Below, piece by piece: positions 10,041 to 18,953 of a DNA stretch of 50,917 nucleotides. A model generated the notes under the pieces. The model was not told where the DNA came from. It did no database searches and saw only the letters and a program-made list of their open reading frames with translations. The DNA is from Bacteroidota bacterium. Its GTDB lineage: Bacteria; Bacteroidota; Bacteroidia; Bacteroidales; Prolixibacteraceae. The position numbers and the translations under genes were made by a program. Numbering within the stretch: the stretch's first letter is position 1; every line of letters starts with the position of its first letter. Location: the NCBI GenBank assembly GCA_023251435.1, contig JAHEYU010000043.1, positions 1 through 50,917 of the forward strand, written 5' to 3'.

Positions 10041-11786
10041 CTATTCGTCGTCTTCCATCGCATCCATGATGCGGATTTTCTCTTTCAGGAATTCGATTTT
10101 TTCTTTCGTATTGGCAATCTTCAGATTTACATCACCAATCAGCGCTTCGGCATTTTTGGTATTTGCAAAGAAACCGATATTGTTATCGAGCAATGCCAGA
10201 TCAGTTTCCATCTGCTTCAGCTTGGTCATGTATTTTTCGCGCTCGAAACGGTTTTTGTTCTGTCCTTTTCCTGAAGAAGTATTGCCGGCAACTTTATTCT
10301 TAAATTTCATTAAGTTACGGCGCTTTTCGTCGATGCGCAACGAGTCAAAATGATGATTAATCACATCACGGAACTCATTCTGAATGGCATCTTTGTCTTT
10401 AAACGGAACGTGACCAATTTCTGTAAAATTGCGTTGAAATTCTTTCAGTTTATCCAAATCAGCACTATCGTCGCCACTCAAAGCAAACTGCTTCACTTCT
10501 TCAAGTAGCGCACGTTTACCTTTAAGATTATCAGCTTGTTCTCCGTCGATCGATGAAAAATGTTTCGATTTGTTTTCAAAGAAATGATCGCAGGCTGCCC
10601 TGAAACGTTTCCAGATTACATCAGAATATTTGCGTGGAACAGGTCCAATTTCTTTCCATGCTTTCTGAATGTTGATAAATTCATCTGCTGTTTTTTTCCA
10701 GTCGGTGCTGTCTTTCAAAGCTTCAGCCTGAACACACAAATCAGTCTTCATCTGAAGATTATTGGTTTGTTCTTCCTTATTCTGGTTGTAAAATTCGCGT
10801 TTATGATCAAAAAATGTATCAGAAGCAATTCTGAAACGTTCATAAATTTTATTGTTATCTTTTTTAGGCGCGAACCCGATTGTTCTCCAAATCTTCTGTA
10901 ATTCAATCAGTTCTCTCGATCTTTCATCCCAGTCGCGGTGTGTTTCGATGGCTGCATTGGCAATTTCTTCTACTTTCTCACAAAGAGCAACCTTGGCATC
11001 CAGATTCTTTTTCTGATCAGATTTCCGGCCTTCAAAATAATCCTGATGTTTTTTATTGATAATGGAAGTAGCAGCTTTAAAACGTTCCCACAACTCATCT
11101 TTTTTATCGCGTGGAACCGGACCAACTTCGCGCCACTGTTCGTGGTATTTTTGCAGAACATTGAAGGCCTTGATAATTGAGGGTTCTACCAAAAGCTCTT
11201 CAGTCTTTTCGCAAATCTCCATTTTTATTTCAAGGTTTTTCTTCAGGTCAAGGTCACGTAATTCTTTATTGATTTTAATAAAATCATAAAAATTCTCGAC
11301 GTGGTGATGATAGGTTTCCCAAAGATCTTTCAGCTTTGCCTGTGGAACCAGGCCGATTTCCCTCCAGCGATTCTGCAATTCACGGAATTCGTGGAAGGTT
11401 TTGTTAATTGATTCTTTATTATTGATCAGAGATTTAATCTCTTCAATTATTTCGTATTTTTTCTGAAGGTTAGTTTCTTTCGCTTCATCAGCTTTCCGGT
11501 TGTGTTCACTCCTCACATCCTGATACTGTTTTAACAGATTCCGAAGCTCCAATTCATTGGGATCGGGTTCTGCCTTAAATTCGGCCAGATCGCCACCGGC
11601 TTCAGCGAATGCAGCTTTCTGCGCTTCAATATTTGCACGGTAAAGGCGGAAAAAGTGAATCTTGATGGCATCAACATCATCTCTGATACTATCATAATTA
11701 TCACTTTCTAGTAGCTGGCGAAGTGATTCAATAAGCTCGACTTCGGTTAAACTCGAATAGTCAGCCGATACGACTTTGGGATTATT
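10041..11786 (-). CDS. DUF349 repeat protein, main body (separated from its N-terminus by an in-frame stop)
   Basis: This is a long helical, highly charged protein with at least five DUF349 repeats, recognisable by recurring units such as LQNRWREIG, YHEQWREVGPVPR, LQKIWRTIGFAPK and IQKAWKEIGPVPR. The family is widespread in Bacteroidota and its function is unknown. Coding similarity clearly continues upstream of the first possible TTG start (11552): the segment from ADYSSLTEVELIESLR through AEPDPNELELRN is typical family sequence. No ATG, GTG or TTG exists between 11553 and the TAA at 11787-11789. The acidic 145-residue frame beyond that stop is in the same reading frame, so the two were very probably one gene of about 727 codons. 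Either a nonsense mutation, a sequencing error or readthrough explains the gap. Confidence 0.8.
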   Translation of the reverse strand, partial: NNPKVVSADYSSLTEVELIESLRQLLESDNYDSIRDDVDAIKIHFFRLYRANIEAQKAAFAEAGGDLAEFKAEPDPNELELRNLLKQYQDVRSEHNRKADEAKETNLQKKYEIIEEIKSLINNKESINKTFHEFRELQNRWREIGLVPQAKLKDLWETYHHHVENFYDFIKINKELRDLDLKKNLEIKMEICEKTEELLVEPSIIKAFNVLQKYHEQWREVGPVPRDKKDELWERFKAATSIINKKHQDYFEGRKSDQKKNLDAKVALCEKVEEIANAAIETHRDWDERSRELIELQKIWRTIGFAPKKDNNKIYERFRIASDTFFDHKREFYNQNKEEQTNNLQMKTDLCVQAEALKDSTDWKKTADEFINIQKAWKEIGPVPRKYSDVIWKRFRAACDHFFENKSKHFSSIDGEQADNLKGKRALLEEVKQFALSGDDSADLDKLKEFQRNFTEIGHVPFKDKDAIQNEFRDVINHHFDSLRIDEKRRNLMKFKNKVAGNTSSGKGQNKNRFEREKYMTKLKQMETDLALLDNNIGFFANTKNAEALIGDVNLKIANTKEKIEFLKEKIRIMDAMEDDE

Positions 11787-12224
11787 TTAATCCAGAATAT
11801 CATCCTCGTGCAACTCAAGATCAACATCCTCAATTGTTTCCTGCAATTCTTCAACCAATGGAATAACAGGTTCTTCAACTAATTCAGCAGCAGGTTCTGC
11901 AACTTCAACTTCAGCAACTTCGGCTGCTTTTTCATCCAATTCGGCAACTTCTTCAACTACAGTTTCTTCATCTTCGGCTGCTTTTTCAACTACAGTTTCT
12001 TCAACTTCAGCTTCTACTGCTTGTTCATCCATTTCGGCAACTTCCTCAACAACTACTGAATCTTCTACCCCGGAAACAACCATTTCAACGGGTTCAGCAA
12101 CTGTTTCTTCAACAGTTACTTCAGCTTCTGCCACTTCAGCAACGTCCTGATCATTAGCAATTTCTGGCTCAACAAGTGCACCACTTAACTCAACTTTTGA
12201 GTTTTTTAGATCTTTAGGTTCCAT
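11787..12224 (-). CDS. Acidic low-complexity N-terminal part of the DUF349 protein
   Basis: These 145 codons begin MEPKDLKNSK and consist mostly of Glu, Val and Ala in degenerate repeats (VAEVAE, TVVEEVAE, AVEAEVEET). They end EDDILD at a TAA. Such an acidic, probably disordered N-terminus commonly precedes the helical DUF349 repeats in Bacteroidota. This frame is exactly in phase with the DUF349 body downstream (672 nt, 224 codons, from this ATG to the TTG at 11552). A well-formed promoter lies about 57 nt upstream of the ATG, and none is seen for the downstream part. I therefore take it as the true start of the DUF349 gene, not an independent gene. Confidence 0.75.
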   Translation of the reverse strand: MEPKDLKNSKVELSGALVEPEIANDQDVAEVAEAEVTVEETVAEPVEMVVSGVEDSVVVEEVAEMDEQAVEAEVEETVVEKAAEDEETVVEEVAELDEKAAEVAEVEVAEPAAELVEEPVIPLVEELQETIEDVDLELHEDDILD

Positions 12225-12280
12225 AACAAATTTTTAAATTACATTGTAATTAACAGAGAATAAGGTCTTACTTCAGCCTA

Positions 12281-12311
12281 CGAAAATATATATTACAAGC
12301 TAATACTCAAA
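12281..12311 (-). promoter_or_regulatory. Bacteroidota sigma-A-type promoter for the DUF349 gene
   Basis: On the minus strand, TTTG (12308-12311) is followed by a 19-nt spacer and TATTTTCG (12281-12288). This is a near-perfect -33/-7 pair of the Bacteroidota primary sigma factor. Transcription would start near 12274, about 50 nt before the ATG at 12224. Confidence 0.7.
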
Positions 12312-12423
12312 GATTTTCATTAATAAAAGTTCAAATCAGGTGGATTAATGCAAAAAGGTTTGCATTTGCACTCTTTTTTGACTTTAAAATTCAATGAACT
12401 GGCAAAGATTGATCGCAGGTTGT

Positions 12424-12431
12424 TACTTTTG
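12424..12431 (+). promoter_or_regulatory. -7 element for trmD
   Basis: TACTTTTG matches TAnnTTTG, 15 nt before the trmD ATG at 12447. It supports the short start, because an ATG at 12348 would lie upstream of this promoter. No clean -33 TTTG is visible. Confidence 0.5.
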
Positions 12432-12446
12432 CCGAAAATTTGTGTT

Positions 12447-13124
12447 ATGCGTATCGATATTCTTACCGTTGTTCCAGAATTGCTCGAAAGCCCTTTCAGG
12501 CATTCGATTATAAAAAGAGGTCAGGACAAAGGGTTGGTTGAAATTTTTGTCCACAACATTCGTGACTTTTCGGAAGACAAGCACCGGAAAACCGATGATT
12601 ATGCTTTCAGCGGAGGTGCCGGAATGGTAATGACCATTCAACCTATCGAAAGTGCGATCAGTTTTTTGAAGTCGCAAAGGGAGTATGATGAAGTGATTTA
12701 CACCAGTCCGGATGGAATACAACTGACCCAAAAAGTGGCCAATAAACTTTCGCTACTGAATAATGTCATCATTCTTTGCGGTCACTACAAAGGTATCGAC
12801 CAGCGCATCCGCGAACATTTGGTTACCATGGAAATATCGATTGGCGATTACGTGCTTACCGGTGGCGAACTGGCTGCCGCCGTTATTGTCGACAGCGTAG
12901 TTCGTCTGATTCCGGGCGTTTTATCCGACGAAACATCGGCACTCACAGACTCATTTCAGGATAATCTACTGAGCCCACCGGTTTACACCCGACCTGCCGA
13001 CTACAAAGGTTGGAAAGTGCCCGAAATACTGCTCTCCGGAAATGACCGTAAGATTAACGAATGGCAGGAACAGCAAGCCTACGAACGTACCAAACGACTA
13101 CGGCCCGACTTGCTGAAAGAGTAA
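12447..13124 (+). CDS. trmD: tRNA (guanine-N1)-methyltransferase TrmD
   Basis: TrmD methylates G37 of tRNAs carrying G36 with S-adenosylmethionine, which prevents +1 frameshifting. The 225-residue protein has the SPOUT trefoil-knot motifs: [42 protein letters not shown] and the C-terminal [22 protein letters not shown] region. The start is placed at [13 protein letters not shown], which matches the family. An in-frame ATG 99 nt earlier would add a non-conserved N-terminus and lies before the probable promoter. The gene is alone, divergent from the DUF349 gene, and is followed by an imperfect palindrome. Confidence 0.97.
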   Translation: MRIDILTVVPELLESPFRHSIIKRGQDKGLVEIFVHNIRDFSEDKHRKTDDYAFSGGAGMVMTIQPIESAISFLKSQREYDEVIYTSPDGIQLTQKVANKLSLLNNVIILCGHYKGIDQRIREHLVTMEISIGDYVLTGGELAAAVIVDSVVRLIPGVLSDETSALTDSFQDNLLSPPVYTRPADYKGWKVPEILLSGNDRKINEWQEQQAYERTKRLRPDLLKE

Positions 13125-13132
13125 ATTCTTAA

Positions 13133-13199
13133 ATGTTACGGGATACTCGATACGGGTTGTTGGCTTAACTCGTAACCCGAATCTCGCAACCCGCAACAT
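13133..13199. repeat. Long imperfect palindrome, ACCCG/CTCG-type extragenic element
   Basis: Two 26-nt arms (13133-13158 and 13174-13199) match at 20 positions in inverted orientation around a 15-nt loop. The right arm is built from degenerate ACCCGnAActCGnAA units. A related fragment (ACCCGCAACTCGTAA) occurs at 26705-26719. There is no T tract, so it is not a standard terminator. It resembles short dispersed extragenic elements, but copy number cannot be judged from one window. Confidence 0.6.
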
Positions 13200-13214
13200 C
13201 TTCATGAACACTTT

Positions 13215-16058
13215 CTACCTTCTGCACAGCTTATTATAAGGGCAATAACTGCATTTTTCAAAATCTTTGGTTTGGTCGTAAATATTGGTCTCGCTAAAAA
13301 TTTCGGTTAATACTTCAGAAAAGATACCACCAAATTCTCCTGCCACGTTTTGAAATGAAAGCTTTTCGCCCTGAAAAAGTACGTTGGGGATAAACTCTTC
13401 ATCAAACAAATTGTCGAGTTTATAAATGACAGGAAATATTCCTGAATGGTTTTCTGACCGGTTGACAATATCTGAATAGATCAGGGTTTGAAATATTTCT
13501 TTCCGCCGATCGGCATAATTGCGGTCAACCAATTGAGACCATTCTTTGAAGTCAAGCTTCATATTTCGCCCAGTTTTATAGTCGATAATCCTTAATCCGT
13601 CAGCTGTTTGGTCTAACCTATCAATAATGCCGCCAATCCTGATAAGGAAAGAACTTTCGCCGGAAACTACCTTATAATCTGCTGAATATTCCTTTTCCAG
13701 TCCAACAATTTGAAATGGTGCAAACCTAATATCATTTTCGAGCAACTGATAAATATAGTCGCGAATATGCGATGCAATCAGAATGCTCTGTCCGCCAAGT
13801 TTAAACCTTGAAACCTCTTCAGGTTTCATTTGGTAATATTTCACCGCTATCGACTCACGAACAATCGCATCTATCTTTTCCTTGTTATTCCTGATCAGTT
13901 TTAGCGACGATGCTTCAACTGTTTTATTTTCAAATGGTTTATACAGAAGTTCGATTGCATAATGAAACAGATTCCCGAACAGAACCGCATCAATTTCCTC
14001 TTTCAGCTCTTCTTTTTCCTTTATTCCAGCGATGTATTTGAAGTAAAACTTCAGTTTGCAGTCGAGGTAGGTATTGATGGCACTCGGGCTTAGTTTTCGC
14101 TCCGAATAAGTCGAAATTAATTTCTGAATGTGCTGTTCACCAGCTTCAATTCTGATGGGTTCGTTGGTGGTACCTTTAAAATTAAAACTCAAATTCAGTT
14201 CTTCTATATCAAACTCCGAATCGTACAAAAGCTGGTACAAAAACCGGCTCTTTTCAGACGAGGCAACTCCTTCGGTTATTGAATTATAGACGATTACTGT
14301 TTTTTCGGTTCGCTGAATCAAACGATAAAAATAGTAGGCATACATTGCATCGCGATCTTCGTAAGTTGGCATTCCAAATCCTTTCCGAAGATGATACGGA
14401 ACAAACGAATGTCCGGCAGCGATTCGCGGCAAAAAACCTTCGTTGGCCGAAAATAAAACCAAATTCTGGAAATCGAGACAACGAGTTTCCAGCAATCCCA
14501 TGATTTGCAGACCGGTAAGTGGCTCACCTTCAAACGGAATTGAAATGCGTCGCAAACTCTGGTCAAGCAGGCGATACAATATTTTTACCGGAAAATCAGG
14601 AACATTCAATCCTTCCAGCGTGTCTTTCAATCGTTGAACCGCCAGAAATGCCTGAAAAAGGTATTCAGATTCCAGTTTTACCTGATCATTTCCGGCGCTG
14701 TCAAACTTCAGTGCAAGCTCGGTCAGAACATCCAGAAAATAATCAAGGATATCCTGCCAGCCTTCCGGTCGCCTGAATATTTTCAGCACAAACGGGTTGA
14801 AATTAAGTTCTTCGGCTTCGAGATAAACTTTGTTTCGCCGGTGAATTCCTGAAACGAAGATTTTTATTTCAGCATTCACTACAAACTGGTGATTCAGAAT
14901 GGCAACCACCGGTTTATAATAGAAAATCGTCGAATTAGCCGATTTACGTATATTTTTCTGAAGGCTGATCAACTGCGAAATAAATCCATAAACAGGCGTA
15001 TTCACAAACGGATAGCCCATCGTAATATTGATGTCGGTGAAGCTTTTTCCGACCGCCGAAATAACCGGAATCAGCAAATTTTCGTCGGCCAGCACAAACG
15101 CAGTATTATCGAAACGCTTGTCGGTTCTAAAACTTTTCAACACTTGCGGCATGTTAATAGCCTGTGCCTGGGTGATATTTCCGGGAACCGAAACCATCGT
15201 AATTTTTCGGTTTTTGGGGATCGGAGATTTTTCAGGAACAAAATTTTTGGGCGCCGGAAAATTTACCATGTTTGTCCGAAGAAACCGCCCCGCTTCATTT
15301 TCTGCATCATTCAGGTAAAACTCGTCGTAATCCCAAAAGAACAAGGCTTTTTTTAGATTGTCCAGTTTTTTAAAGATGGCTTTCTCGCAATCATTCAATG
15401 CATTAAACCCAACAAATACATATTTCGTGGCTTTCAATTCAACAGGCAATTGTTCCGCCAGTTTATCTGCCACATCCCGGTAAATCATTCCAGAATAGGC
15501 AATTCCGTTTTGCCTGAGAACTTCCCTGAAACGGTGATAAATGGCTGCCAGCTTTATCCAGATACCGATAAATTTTTCTTTGTTGAACGAATGGGGAACC
15601 TTATCGAGATTACCCCAAAACTCTTCAATCGCCTTTTTTTGTTCGGCTGTCAGGTATTCGAATTGGTTTTCAAGGTCTTTTAAATCAGATATATTTCTGA
15701 ACAAATCATCGGCATTCAGCAAATATTTATCGAGATCGTCAAAATCGGCCAGAAGAATTTCACCCCAGAAGAAAAACTCGTCCAATGGTTCCTGATGGCC
15801 GGTCACCTGGCTGTAAACTTCCTGAAGTTTCAGCACCAATTCCACCTGATCTGCATGCTGCAAGCCCGACACCGACGAAATCAGCTCGTTGATGGTTATA
15901 ATTTCAGGAGAAAGCATCGAAGTCTCCACCAACTTATTCAGGTAGGCTGTAAAAAATACGCCCGCTCTCCTACCCGGAAAAACCAGGCAAAAATCACTCA
16001 ACTCAGAACGATGATTCTGATATAAATAGCTGGCAACCTGTTTTAAAAATGGAGACAT
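13215..16058 (-). CDS. AddB-like PD-(D/E)XK nuclease with iron-sulfur cysteines
   Basis: This 947-residue protein resembles the nuclease/inactive-helicase subunit of AddAB-type recombination complexes, which process double-strand DNA ends. The N-terminal helicase-like region contains FPGRRAGVFF, where a Walker A would normally lie, so ATP binding is doubtful. The C-terminal RecB-like nuclease is shown by GGIIDRLD followed by IIDYKTG. Four cysteines suit a 4Fe-4S staple: one in INTYLDCKLKFYFKY before the nuclease and three in CSYCPYNKLC at the extreme C-terminus. The UvrD-like AddA partner is not in the window. The start is set at MSPFLKQVASYL. The Bro-N gene lies 16 nt upstream on the same strand. 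Confidence 0.88.
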   Translation of the reverse strand: MSPFLKQVASYLYQNHRSELSDFCLVFPGRRAGVFFTAYLNKLVETSMLSPEIITINELISSVSGLQHADQVELVLKLQEVYSQVTGHQEPLDEFFFWGEILLADFDDLDKYLLNADDLFRNISDLKDLENQFEYLTAEQKKAIEEFWGNLDKVPHSFNKEKFIGIWIKLAAIYHRFREVLRQNGIAYSGMIYRDVADKLAEQLPVELKATKYVFVGFNALNDCEKAIFKKLDNLKKALFFWDYDEFYLNDAENEAGRFLRTNMVNFPAPKNFVPEKSPIPKNRKITMVSVPGNITQAQAINMPQVLKSFRTDKRFDNTAFVLADENLLIPVISAVGKSFTDINITMGYPFVNTPVYGFISQLISLQKNIRKSANSTIFYYKPVVAILNHQFVVNAEIKIFVSGIHRRNKVYLEAEELNFNPFVLKIFRRPEGWQDILDYFLDVLTELALKFDSAGNDQVKLESEYLFQAFLAVQRLKDTLEGLNVPDFPVKILYRLLDQSLRRISIPFEGEPLTGLQIMGLLETRCLDFQNLVLFSANEGFLPRIAAGHSFVPYHLRKGFGMPTYEDRDAMYAYYFYRLIQRTEKTVIVYNSITEGVASSEKSRFLYQLLYDSEFDIEELNLSFNFKGTTNEPIRIEAGEQHIQKLISTYSERKLSPSAINTYLDCKLKFYFKYIAGIKEKEELKEEIDAVLFGNLFHYAIELLYKPFENKTVEASSLKLIRNNKEKIDAIVRESIAVKYYQMKPEEVSRFKLGGQSILIASHIRDYIYQLLENDIRFAPFQIVGLEKEYSADYKVVSGESSFLIRIGGIIDRLDQTADGLRIIDYKTGRNMKLDFKEWSQLVDRNYADRRKEIFQTLIYSDIVNRSENHSGIFPVIYKLDNLFDEEFIPNVLFQGEKLSFQNVAGEFGGIFSEVLTEIFSETNIYDQTKDFEKCSYCPYNKLCRR

Positions 16059-16074
16059 GCAGAAGTTTTGTAAT

Positions 16075-16908
16075 TTAATTTAGCTTTTTATTTTCTTTTA
16101 TAGGCGGTAAAAAGCTTTCACCTGTTACCACCTTTTTACCTGTTTTCAATTCCAATGCAACACGTGCATCTTTTGCGATTTTGCCTCCTTTTTTGCCTGC
16201 TTTTGCATTTTCATTCAGACCTTCTGCTTCATCGGTTTCAGCAATTTGCCGTGTTGAAAGTTCCGCAAGAGCGGTAAAGATCAATTCAGCCTCGGTCATG
16301 TGATCGCGAAGATTCTGTGATTTTAATCCTTTTAGATTTTTATGGTCTTTTACCTTTAATCCTGTCCATTCCTGATGAATAATATTGGTGAGTAATGCGA
16401 ACTCATCCGATTTTTCAACACCGTGTCCTTTCCAGTAATCAGTGAGTTTGTTTCGGGTTTCCTGCCCTGTCATGCGTTGTTGAATCCATTTTTCGCTGCG
16501 ACCCAACTTCTGCCAATTTTCCCGGGCCCTTTCAATACTTTGCTCAGGATCGGCAATTTCTTTCATGCGCTCATACCCAACTTTCGCCAGCCATTGCTTA
16601 AAAGGTTCTGCTTTTGGCGATGGAATTGACTGGATAATTCGCAAAAGCGTTTCAGTATCTGCCACATCGGTTTCTCTCATTTTGCCATCTTCTGCAGCCA
16701 TTTTCAACTGTCCCAACTTTTGGGACAGTTCACTACCTTCAGCTTGAAGCTTGGTTTTTAAAGCACTCCAATATTTCCTTGGCCTTGGACTTTCTGTGAG
16801 TATCTCTATCACATCAATTACTGAAAAAACCCATTTCTCCTGTAACTCATCCCAATGGGTGCGAACTTTTTTGCTTTCGAAAAGCTTTATTGAATTATTG
16901 TCTTCCAT
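16075..16908 (-). CDS. Bro-N domain protein (phage antirepressor-like)
   Basis: This 277-residue protein starts with a BRO-N-like domain (about 8-110; KLFESKKVRTHWDELQEKWVFSVIDVIEILTES), a fold found in phage antirepressors and baculovirus BRO proteins that bind DNA. The remainder is related to the DinD-like chromosomal proteins of Bacteroidota, with a helical middle (ERARENWQKLGRSEKWIQQRM) and a basic glycine-rich segment near 235-245 (AKAGKKGGKIAKDA). No other phage gene is nearby, so it is probably a stable chromosomal copy. It ends 16 nt before the AddB-like nuclease gene, and a DNA-damage role is possible but unproven. Confidence 0.82.
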   Translation of the reverse strand: MEDNNSIKLFESKKVRTHWDELQEKWVFSVIDVIEILTESPRPRKYWSALKTKLQAEGSELSQKLGQLKMAAEDGKMRETDVADTETLLRIIQSIPSPKAEPFKQWLAKVGYERMKEIADPEQSIERARENWQKLGRSEKWIQQRMTGQETRNKLTDYWKGHGVEKSDEFALLTNIIHQEWTGLKVKDHKNLKGLKSQNLRDHMTEAELIFTALAELSTRQIAETDEAEGLNENAKAGKKGGKIAKDARVALELKTGKKVVTGESFLPPIKENKKLN

Positions 16909-17229
16909 AAGTTCCGCTTTAATTCCTGAATTCTATTTCCAAAACTTTGAGTAGGTAAATATGTCACTCAAAATTAATCGAAGAAACGTGATTACCCATA
17001 ATTAAAAGTTCTGAAATACAATTTACTTATCAACATCCCAGGTTCATCAAATCTCCCAAGAATTTAAAGCCTGAACAATTTCCTGTTAGTTTCAGAAAAT
17101 GAATTTTATAACTTTATGCCTCTCTAAAAAATGAAACACATGAAACGAGCCATGAGCGATAATCTCACACAGACAAATGATTATTGTTGGCGAGTTCCAT
17201 GTGACAATTAAAAATCAAATTATAAACAC
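16909..17229. other. 321-nt intergenic region between the Bro-N and ggt genes
   Basis: This divergent region probably holds promoters for both flanking genes. TAACTTTA at 17109-17116 is one base from TAnnTTTG on the plus strand. A 26-codon open frame with an A-rich leader (ATG 17131, TAA 17209-17211, MKHMKRAMSDNL...) follows it. I cannot show that it is translated. No RNA gene was recognised. Confidence 0.4.
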
Positions 17230-18918
17230 ATGAAAATTTATTTGCTATCATTCATTCTATTTTTCGCACTTCATCAATTATCTGCACAGGATCGCGTTAC
17301 CGGCTTACCATTTGCAACCCGTTCCGAAGTAATAGCACAACATGGAATGGCTTGCACCAGCCAGCCTTTGGCCACACAGGTTGCCCTCGATATAATGAAA
17401 GCCGGCGGAAATGCCATTGATGCGGCCATTGCGGCCAACGCGGTTCTCGGACTGGTTGAACCCACCGGAAACGGAATTGGCGGCGATTTATTTGCCATCG
17501 TCTGGGATGCTAAAACGCAAAAATTGTATGGATTGAATGCCAGCGGAAGATCGCCATACAGCCTGACCTACGATTATTTCGAAAAGAATGGGATTAAGCG
17601 AATTCCGGCTTTGGGGCCACTTCCGGTTTCTGTTCCCGGATGTGTTGACGGATGGTTCGAATTACATAAAAAATTCGGAAAACTTCCTGTCATTGATATC
17701 CTGAAACCAGCTATTAGTTATGCCCGCGATGGATTTCCGGTTTCAGAAGTTATTGCCTATTACTGGAATTCGAACTCTTTAAAGCTGCAAAAATATCCGG
17801 GCTTCAAAGAAATTTTTATGCCCAATGGTAAAGCTCCGGCAAAAGGAGAAGTTTTCCGAAATCCTTATCTGGCAGCTACGCTCGAAAAAATTGCAAGCGG
17901 AGGCCGCGATGCTTTTTATAAAGGTGAAATCGCACAGAAAATTGCAGATTACATGAAAGAACAGGGTGGCTTTTTAAGTATGCGCGATTTGGCCGACCAT
18001 CATTCGGAATGGGTTGAACCTATCTCGACCAATTACCGCGGTTACGACGTTTGGGAATTACCGCCAAACGGACAGGGAACTGCTGTACTGCAAATGCTCA
18101 ACATGCTCGAAAAATATGATATTGCCTCGATGGGTTTCGGTAGTTCTGAATACATTCACACTTTTATTGAAACGAAGAAACTGGCTTTCGAAGATCGGGC
18201 AAAATTTTATTCCGATCCCGATTTCAACAAAATTCCAACTCAAAAGCTGATCTCAAAAGAATATGCGAATGAGCGCTTAAAGCTTTTTGATCCTAAAAAG
18301 GCGGCTAAAAGTGTTCCGGCAGGCAACCTCGAAACCGGAAATACCATCTACCTGACAACAGCAGACAAAGAAGGCAACATGGTTTCGCTAATACAGAGCA
18401 ATTATCGCGGAATGGGTTCGGGAATGACACCCGGCAAACTTGGATTTGTTTTACAGGACCGGGGCGAAATGTTTATTATCGACCCCACCCATAATAACAA
18501 ATACGAGCCGCATAAACGACCATTTCATACTATCATTCCGGCTTTCATTACCAAAGACGGAAAGCCTTTTATCAGTTTCGGACTGATGGGAGGTTCGATG
18601 CAACCGCAGGGACATGTTCAGATGGTGGTTAACCTGATTGATTTTGGAATGAACCTTCAGGAAGCGGGCGACGCACCCCGGATTTGCCACGAAGGATCGA
18701 GCGAGCCCACTGGTGAGACTATGACCGACGGCGGAATCGTTTATCTAGAAAGCGGATTGCCTTACGAAACGGTACGCAATTTGCTAGGCAAAGGCCACCT
18801 GATTCAATATATTAACGGAATCTACGGCGGATATCAGGCGATTAAGTGGGACGAAAAAAATAAAGTTTATTACGGAGCTTCCGAATCGCGAAAAGACGGG
18901 CAGGCAGCCGGTTATTGA
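17230..18918 (+). CDS. Gamma-glutamyltransferase family protein, exported
   Basis: This 562-residue N-terminal-nucleophile hydrolase is related to gamma-glutamyltransferases, which cleave gamma-glutamyl bonds such as in glutathione. A signal peptide (about 1-19, ending LSAQ) indicates export to the periplasm. The large-subunit region has NAIDAAIAANAVLGLVEPTGNGIGGD and PVSVPGCVDGW. The autoprocessing and catalytic Thr is probably Thr376 in NTIYLTTADKEGN; the usual TTH is replaced by TTA, as in YwrD-like subfamilies. GSGMTPGKLGF and GGSMQPQGHVQ follow. Because of the variant active-site context, the substrate may not be glutathione. The gene stands 35 nt before a SIMPL-domain gene and may be transcribed with it. 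Confidence 0.92.
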   Translation: MKIYLLSFILFFALHQLSAQDRVTGLPFATRSEVIAQHGMACTSQPLATQVALDIMKAGGNAIDAAIAANAVLGLVEPTGNGIGGDLFAIVWDAKTQKLYGLNASGRSPYSLTYDYFEKNGIKRIPALGPLPVSVPGCVDGWFELHKKFGKLPVIDILKPAISYARDGFPVSEVIAYYWNSNSLKLQKYPGFKEIFMPNGKAPAKGEVFRNPYLAATLEKIASGGRDAFYKGEIAQKIADYMKEQGGFLSMRDLADHHSEWVEPISTNYRGYDVWELPPNGQGTAVLQMLNMLEKYDIASMGFGSSEYIHTFIETKKLAFEDRAKFYSDPDFNKIPTQKLISKEYANERLKLFDPKKAAKSVPAGNLETGNTIYLTTADKEGNMVSLIQSNYRGMGSGMTPGKLGFVLQDRGEMFIIDPTHNNKYEPHKRPFHTIIPAFITKDGKPFISFGLMGGSMQPQGHVQMVVNLIDFGMNLQEAGDAPRICHEGSSEPTGETMTDGGIVYLESGLPYETVRNLLGKGHLIQYINGIYGGYQAIKWDEKNKVYYGASESRKDGQAAGY

Positions 18919-18953
18919 AACAAATGATTTAAAACAAACAAATATTCAGAAAC

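Noticed and set aside
11787-12224. Independent small acidic protein gene
   Set aside because: It is in phase with the DUF349 frame, carries the only promoter, and acidic N-termini are usual in DUF349 proteins, so it is better read as the N-terminus of the broken gene.
12348-12446. Longer TrmD with 33 extra N-terminal residues
   Set aside because: The extension has no family similarity and its ATG lies upstream of the probable -7 element at 12424; [13 protein letters not shown] is the normal TrmD start.
13133-13199. Ordinary terminator after trmD
   Set aside because: The stem is long and imperfect and no T tract follows on either strand; it fits an extragenic palindromic element better.
14889-15356. 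155-codon plus-strand open frame inside the AddB-like gene
   Set aside because: It lies fully within a conserved minus-strand gene and its basic, low-complexity translation resembles no family.
16075-16908. Prophage remnant around the Bro-N gene
   Set aside because: No integrase, structural or other phage genes and no attachment-site repeats are visible in the flanks.
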